22,999 bases of DNA from Clostridiales bacterium UBA6468 (GTDB lineage Bacteria > Bacillota > Clostridia > Oscillospirales > Oscillospiraceae): positions 1-22,999 of the forward strand of contig DJNI01000003.1 in assembly GCA_002436765.1 (NCBI GenBank). Direction: 5' to 3'. A model generated the notes under the pieces. The model was not told the origin of the DNA, did not search any database, and saw only the letters and a program-made list of their open reading frames with translations. The position numbers and the translations under genes are program-made. The stretch's first letter is position 1. Each line of letters begins with the position of its first letter. Of the stretch, positions 21,819-22,999 are shown piece by piece.

Positions 21819-22540
21819 TAAAACTCTCCCGCGTCGTACATAACCGCGGACAGGGCGCACAGCGGCGCCGTTTCGCACCGCAGAATCCGCTTCCCCAGGG
21901 TGCAGACCTGCAATCCGGCTTCCCTCGCCTGCCGGACTTCCTTTTCTTCCAGCCCGCCCTCCGGGCCGGTGAGCAAGCTGACGGTCTTGTATTCGCCGGT
22001 GAGCGCCATTTTCAGCGTCACGGCCTGCTCGTTTTCGTAAAACATCAGCGCCTTGTCGGCTTGGGACGCCCGGCTCAGCGCGGCGTGGAAGCTATCCAAC
22101 ACCAGCACTTTAGGGATTCTCCCCCGCCCGGACTGTTCCGCCGCGGACGCCGCAATTTTCTGCCAGCGTTCCAGCTTCTTTCTGAGACTTTTCTCGTCGG
22201 GTCTGGACACACACCGGGCGGAAGGGAACGCCACGATCTCGTAAGCCCCCAATTCGGTTGCCTTCTGGATCACATGCTCCAGCTTGTCCGCCTTGGGAAA
22301 GGCCATGTACACGCTGACCCGCACCGCCGCCTCCGACGTGGACTCCCGCCGTTTCAGCACATTCAGCTTCATTTCCCCGGCGTCTGTCACCTGGCAAAGG
22401 CACTCCGTCCCCTGCCCGTCGCACACCAGAACCGTCTCCCCGGCCTTCAGCCGCAGCACCTTCGCGTGCTGGGCATTCTCCCCGGTCAGCACGACGGTAT
22501 TGGCTTTCAGCGCCTCACCGTCCGCAAAAAAGCGCACCAT
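21818..22540 (-). CDS. rsmE: 16S rRNA (uracil-1498-N3)-methyltransferase RsmE
   Basis: SPOUT methyltransferase (240 residues, normal length) that methylates U1498 in 16S rRNA helix 44. Family features: an N-terminal PUA-like domain (MVRFFADGEAL...HAKVLRLKAGETVLVCDGQG), the KADKLEHVIQKATELGAYEI segment, and the SAM-binding knot LLTGPEGGLEEKEV and LGKRILRCETAPLCALSA. I start at ATG 22540 (MVRFF), the canonical N terminus, with AAGGGGG about 10 bases before it; the longer open frame to 22621 has no supporting site and crosses the promoter. It converges with the DUF4097 gene and is divergent from tRNA-Leu. RlmH, another SPOUT methyltransferase, is 2.3 kb away, an apparently unrelated coincidence. 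Confidence 0.96.
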   Translation of the reverse strand: MVRFFADGEALKANTVVLTGENAQHAKVLRLKAGETVLVCDGQGTECLCQVTDAGEMKLNVLKRRESTSEAAVRVSVYMAFPKADKLEHVIQKATELGAYEIVAFPSARCVSRPDEKSLRKKLERWQKIAASAAEQSGRGRIPKVLVLDSFHAALSRASQADKALMFYENEQAVTLKMALTGEYKTVSLLTGPEGGLEEKEVRQAREAGLQVCTLGKRILRCETAPLCALSAVMYDAGEF

Positions 22541-22566
22541 ACGCCCATTCCCCCTTTTTACGGTAT

Positions 22567-22595
22567 AGTGTACCAAAGCGGGAGCAAAGTTGCAA
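22567..22595 (-). promoter_or_regulatory. Promoter of rsmE
   Basis: On the minus strand, -35 TTGCAA (22595-22590), 17-base spacer, -10 TACACT (22572-22567), 26 bases before the start codon. Confidence 0.65.
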
Positions 22596-22614
22596 GGGTT
22601 TTGCGGAAAAACTA

Positions 22615-22643
22615 TTGACAAAACCCGCCATCAAGGTTATAAT
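22615..22643 (+). promoter_or_regulatory. Consensus promoter of tRNA-Leu
   Basis: Perfect -35 TTGACA (22615-22620) and -10 TATAAT (22638-22643) with a 17-base spacer; the tRNA begins 14 bases after the -10. It is back to back with the rsmE promoter. Confidence 0.9.
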
Positions 22644-22657
22644 ATTCAGGCAAGTTT

Positions 22658-22740
22658 GCGAGAGTGTTGGAATGGTAGACAAGCACGTTTGAGGTGCGTG
22701 TGGTTACGCCGTGGGGGTTCGAGTCCCCTCTCTCGCACCA
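22658..22740 (+). tRNA. tRNA-Leu(GAG)
   Basis: Eighty-three bases fold as a class II tRNA: acceptor stem GCGAGAG (22658-22664) with CTCTCGC (22730-22736), discriminator A, encoded CCA (22738-22740), an anticodon stem CACGT/GCGTG with loop TTGAGGT that places GAG as anticodon, a long variable arm, and a T arm with loop TTCGAGT. GAG reads leucine CUC/CUU codons. It has its own promoter and terminator. Confidence 0.95.
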
Positions 22741-22745
22741 TGCAG

Positions 22746-22779
22746 AAAAAGCCCTAGAAATCAATTCTAGGGCTTTTTT
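22746..22779 (+). terminator. Rho-independent terminator of tRNA-Leu
   Basis: Perfect 14-bp stem (22746-22759 with 22765-22778), 5-base loop, ending in a run of six Ts, 5 bases after the tRNA. Confidence 0.9.
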
Positions 22780-22883
22780 GTTGCCTTTTCCGCAATACCT
22801 CCCCATTCTCTGAACTATTTCATGATAAAATATTATCGCAGTTTGTAACTTTTCCGCTCTGCCGGTACGTTTTTAGGGCGCAA

Positions 22884-22905
22884 ATTGGCAACGGATTGGC
22901 AACGG
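22884..22905. repeat. Tandem 11-bp direct repeat
   Basis: ATTGGCAACGG occurs twice without a gap (22884-22894 and 22895-22905). It lies in the otherwise gene-free stretch after the tRNA (22780-22927), where I see no credible open reading frame. Meaning unknown. Confidence 0.7.
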
Positions 22906-22927
22906 AATTTTCCCGTAGACGCAGCAA

Positions 22928-22965
22928 AAGCCCCGGCGGCGGAAATCTATCCGTCACCGGGGCTT
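22928..22965 (-). terminator. Terminator of a minus-strand gene entering from the right edge
   Basis: Outer 9-bp stem (22928-22936 with 22957-22965) and inner 6-pair stem separated by one mismatch; on the minus strand it reads CCGGGGCTTTTGC with a short T-run. It is 10 bases downstream of a possible TAA stop at 22978-22976. Confidence 0.65.
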
Positions 22966-22975
22966 CGCCTGTCAA

Positions 22976-22999
22976 TTAGTCTTCTCTGGGGGAGATGTA
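22976..22999 (-). CDS. Possible C-terminal end of an unidentified minus-strand gene
   Basis: Seven minus-strand codons before a TAA read YISPRED, followed by a terminator-like hairpin 10 bases later. That arrangement is the main reason to call a gene end here; the fragment is far too short to identify a product, and the frame could be fortuitous. Confidence 0.3.
   Translation of the reverse strand, partial: YISPRED

Noticed and set aside
22612..22806. Minus-strand ORF containing GDSNPHGVTTRTSNV
   Set aside because: It is antisense to the tRNA-Leu gene and its terminator; this peptide pattern is a well-known spurious translation of tRNA genes.

Overview
The window looks like chromosomal DNA from a high-GC, spore-forming Gram-positive gut-type anaerobe of the class Clostridia, most like the Oscillospiraceae. 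The grounds are strong AGGAGG-type ribosome binding sites, TTGACA/TATAAT promoters often with an extended TGn -10, a recognisable SpoIIID, clostridial gene families (DUF4179 anti-sigma, PadR/HAAS/DUF4097 module, M42 peptidase) and strongly GC-biased codon use. The taxon is inferred from gene content, not from a marker search. Most genes are on the + strand. The clear minus-strand genes are an AI-2E family permease, a 33-residue small protein and rsmE; a further minus gene is probably cut by the right edge.

Region 1 (1-4441) reads as a murein-peptide uptake and recycling operon like the ykf-dpp locus of Bacillus subtilis: the end of an Opp/Dpp ATPase, an S66 LD-carboxypeptidase, a class A beta-lactamase-like serine hydrolase, a cytosolic SH3/NlpC-P60 endopeptidase and a DppA-type D-aminopeptidase. 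A terminator and a new promoter then lead into an M42 aminopeptidase and an FMN-dependent alpha-hydroxy-acid oxidising protein (to 6633). Two transporters with their own promoters follow: a CDF metal exporter and a MATE exporter (6757-9399).

Region 2 (9400-11421) is a YtrA-type GntR regulator with its ABC ATPase and permease. The ATPase is split by a one-base frameshift in an A7 tract. Region 3 (11422-15107) is a phosphoglycerate/serine unit: cofactor-independent phosphoglycerate mutase, serC and serA. Together these connect the phosphoglycerate pool to phosphoserine; no serB is present. Region 4 (15108-18726) has the AI-2E permease, spoIIID with a sigma-E-like promoter, and an ECF sigma factor translationally coupled to a DUF4179 anti-sigma factor. 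Region 5 (18815-22740) holds a 33-residue small protein, rlmH, a PadR/HAAS/DUF4097 envelope-stress-type operon, rsmE and tRNA-Leu(GAG).

The least explained structure is a modular palindromic intergenic element present twice in opposite orientation (about 789-1047 and 15119-15264). It has identical 28- and 20-base blocks, a hairpin whose stem differs between copies by paired changes, and flanking hairpins that are locus-specific but duplicated within each locus. One copy carries an extra hairpin-rich segment of about 115 bases. I cannot say what it does.
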